Below, one piece after another: positions 61,421-64,000 of a stretch of DNA of 64,000 nucleotides. The first letter of the stretch is position 1, and the number at the start of each line of letters is the position of its first letter. Origin of the DNA: Chaunax sp. Z400 (lineage: Eukaryota; Chordata; Actinopteri; Lophiiformes; Chaunacidae); assembly GCA_037577475.1 (NCBI GenBank), contig CM075197.1:10216018-10280017 (forward strand). Reading direction: 5' to 3'. Under the pieces are notes generated by a model, which saw only the letters and a list, made by a program, of their open reading frames with translations, did no database searches and had not been told where the DNA came from. Position numbers and translations under genes: made by a program.

Positions 61421-61635
61421 GATTCACATAACTCCATTTAAAAGGACAGCCACATCAATCATTACAGTACAGTTCACATACAAACATAAAATACAGTACG
61501 AAAAAAGGCAACGTGATACAAACATGGCATTGATCAGATCAAAAACACAGCGCAAACTATTGAATAATTTTGTGACAAACGTGTCTCATAATTATCATAG
61601 AACTTGGATAATGATGACAGGCAGAGAAGATGTCA

Positions 61636-61662
<27 letters not shown>
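61636..61662. repeat. (CA)n microsatellite in ANKRD54 3' UTR
   Basis: About 27 bases of CA. Confidence 0.95.
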
Positions 61663-61666
<4 letters not shown>

Positions 61667-62156
61667 TTCTCACGAATACAAAAACACAATAGAGAGCTGA
61701 GGTCCTATTGCACCTCGGGGTTAGCTTCTGTTCCGCTAACCTCCTCTTCTCAATGTATCCTTGAGGGTTTCTTTTATCCATTTTCTGAGAAGCTATCACA
61801 TGATGCTCTTTTTCTATCCATAAGCTAAATGAATGCCTAATACACTAAAGTAGTGGGTATTCAATTTGAGAATCTTTTTTCATTTAACCAATATGACAAT
61901 ATTTTGTTATCATATTAGTGTTAGCCACAAACACTATCAAAACCTCATCAGACCTGTGTTATATTGGTTACGCTAACAAAGTGACACTGTCTAGTACTGT
62001 AAATCTGTTGATGATTACTTCATTTGGAATATGGAAAAACTCCCCAGTATTATTTAAAATAATTATTTATAGTTCAGTATTTGCATGTGTAAGGCCAGTG
62101 GAGCAGAGGCTTTCTTGAGAGTGGGGCAGACTTCAGCTTTCCATCCACTTTATTTT

Positions 62157-63965
<1,809 letters not shown>

Positions 63966-64000
63966 CTGCAGGAACACGAGTTAAAACAGGCAAGATGAAA

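Overview
The window is nuclear DNA from a ray-finned fish, most likely a percomorph teleost. The evidence is spliced genes with GT-AG introns and vertebrate-specific families (forkhead D, HMGXB4, ANKRD54, GIMAP), long CA/TG arrays, and many fish-type transposable elements (L2/CR1-like LINE, Tc1-like transposons, short inverted-repeat elements). The species cannot be told from the sequence.

Layout. 1-22 kb is gene-free and repeat-rich: several copies of a dispersed short family, two inverted-repeat elements, a Tc1-like relic at 9.2-9.7 kb, and a nested repeat block at 11.2-16.4 kb holding a truncated LINE. A single-exon forkhead D gene lies on the + strand at 22450-23388, in a GC-rich island. 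23.7-46.7 kb shows no supportable gene. It holds microsatellites, repeat fragments, and stretches of non-repetitive sequence that could be regulatory.

From 46.9 kb on, three genes lie head to tail on the - strand. A three-exon GIMAP/AIG1-type gene (46919-51848) has degenerate GTP-binding motifs and carries in its second intron a 1.3 kb minisatellite plus a 1.17 kb terminal-inverted-repeat element. HMGXB4 (coding 54339-60368, 12 coding exons, 598 codons plus stop, probable non-coding first exon near 61.1 kb) is complete. The last four exons of ANKRD54 (62157-63965) run off the right edge.

The genes do not form a pathway. FoxD is a developmental transcription factor, HMGXB4 a nuclear HMG-box protein, ANKRD54 an ankyrin-repeat adaptor and GIMAP an immune-type membrane G protein. 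The exon models were built by hand: every junction was checked for GT/AG ends and matching phase, and the complete HMGXB4 and GIMAP models both give an uninterrupted frame.

Nothing here looks like a wholly new multigene system. The most unusual items are the higher-order minisatellite open on both strands inside the GIMAP intron with a stray unit in the neighbouring gene, the GIMAP protein lacking key GTPase residues, and a perfect palindrome of two forkhead-type sites upstream of the forkhead gene.
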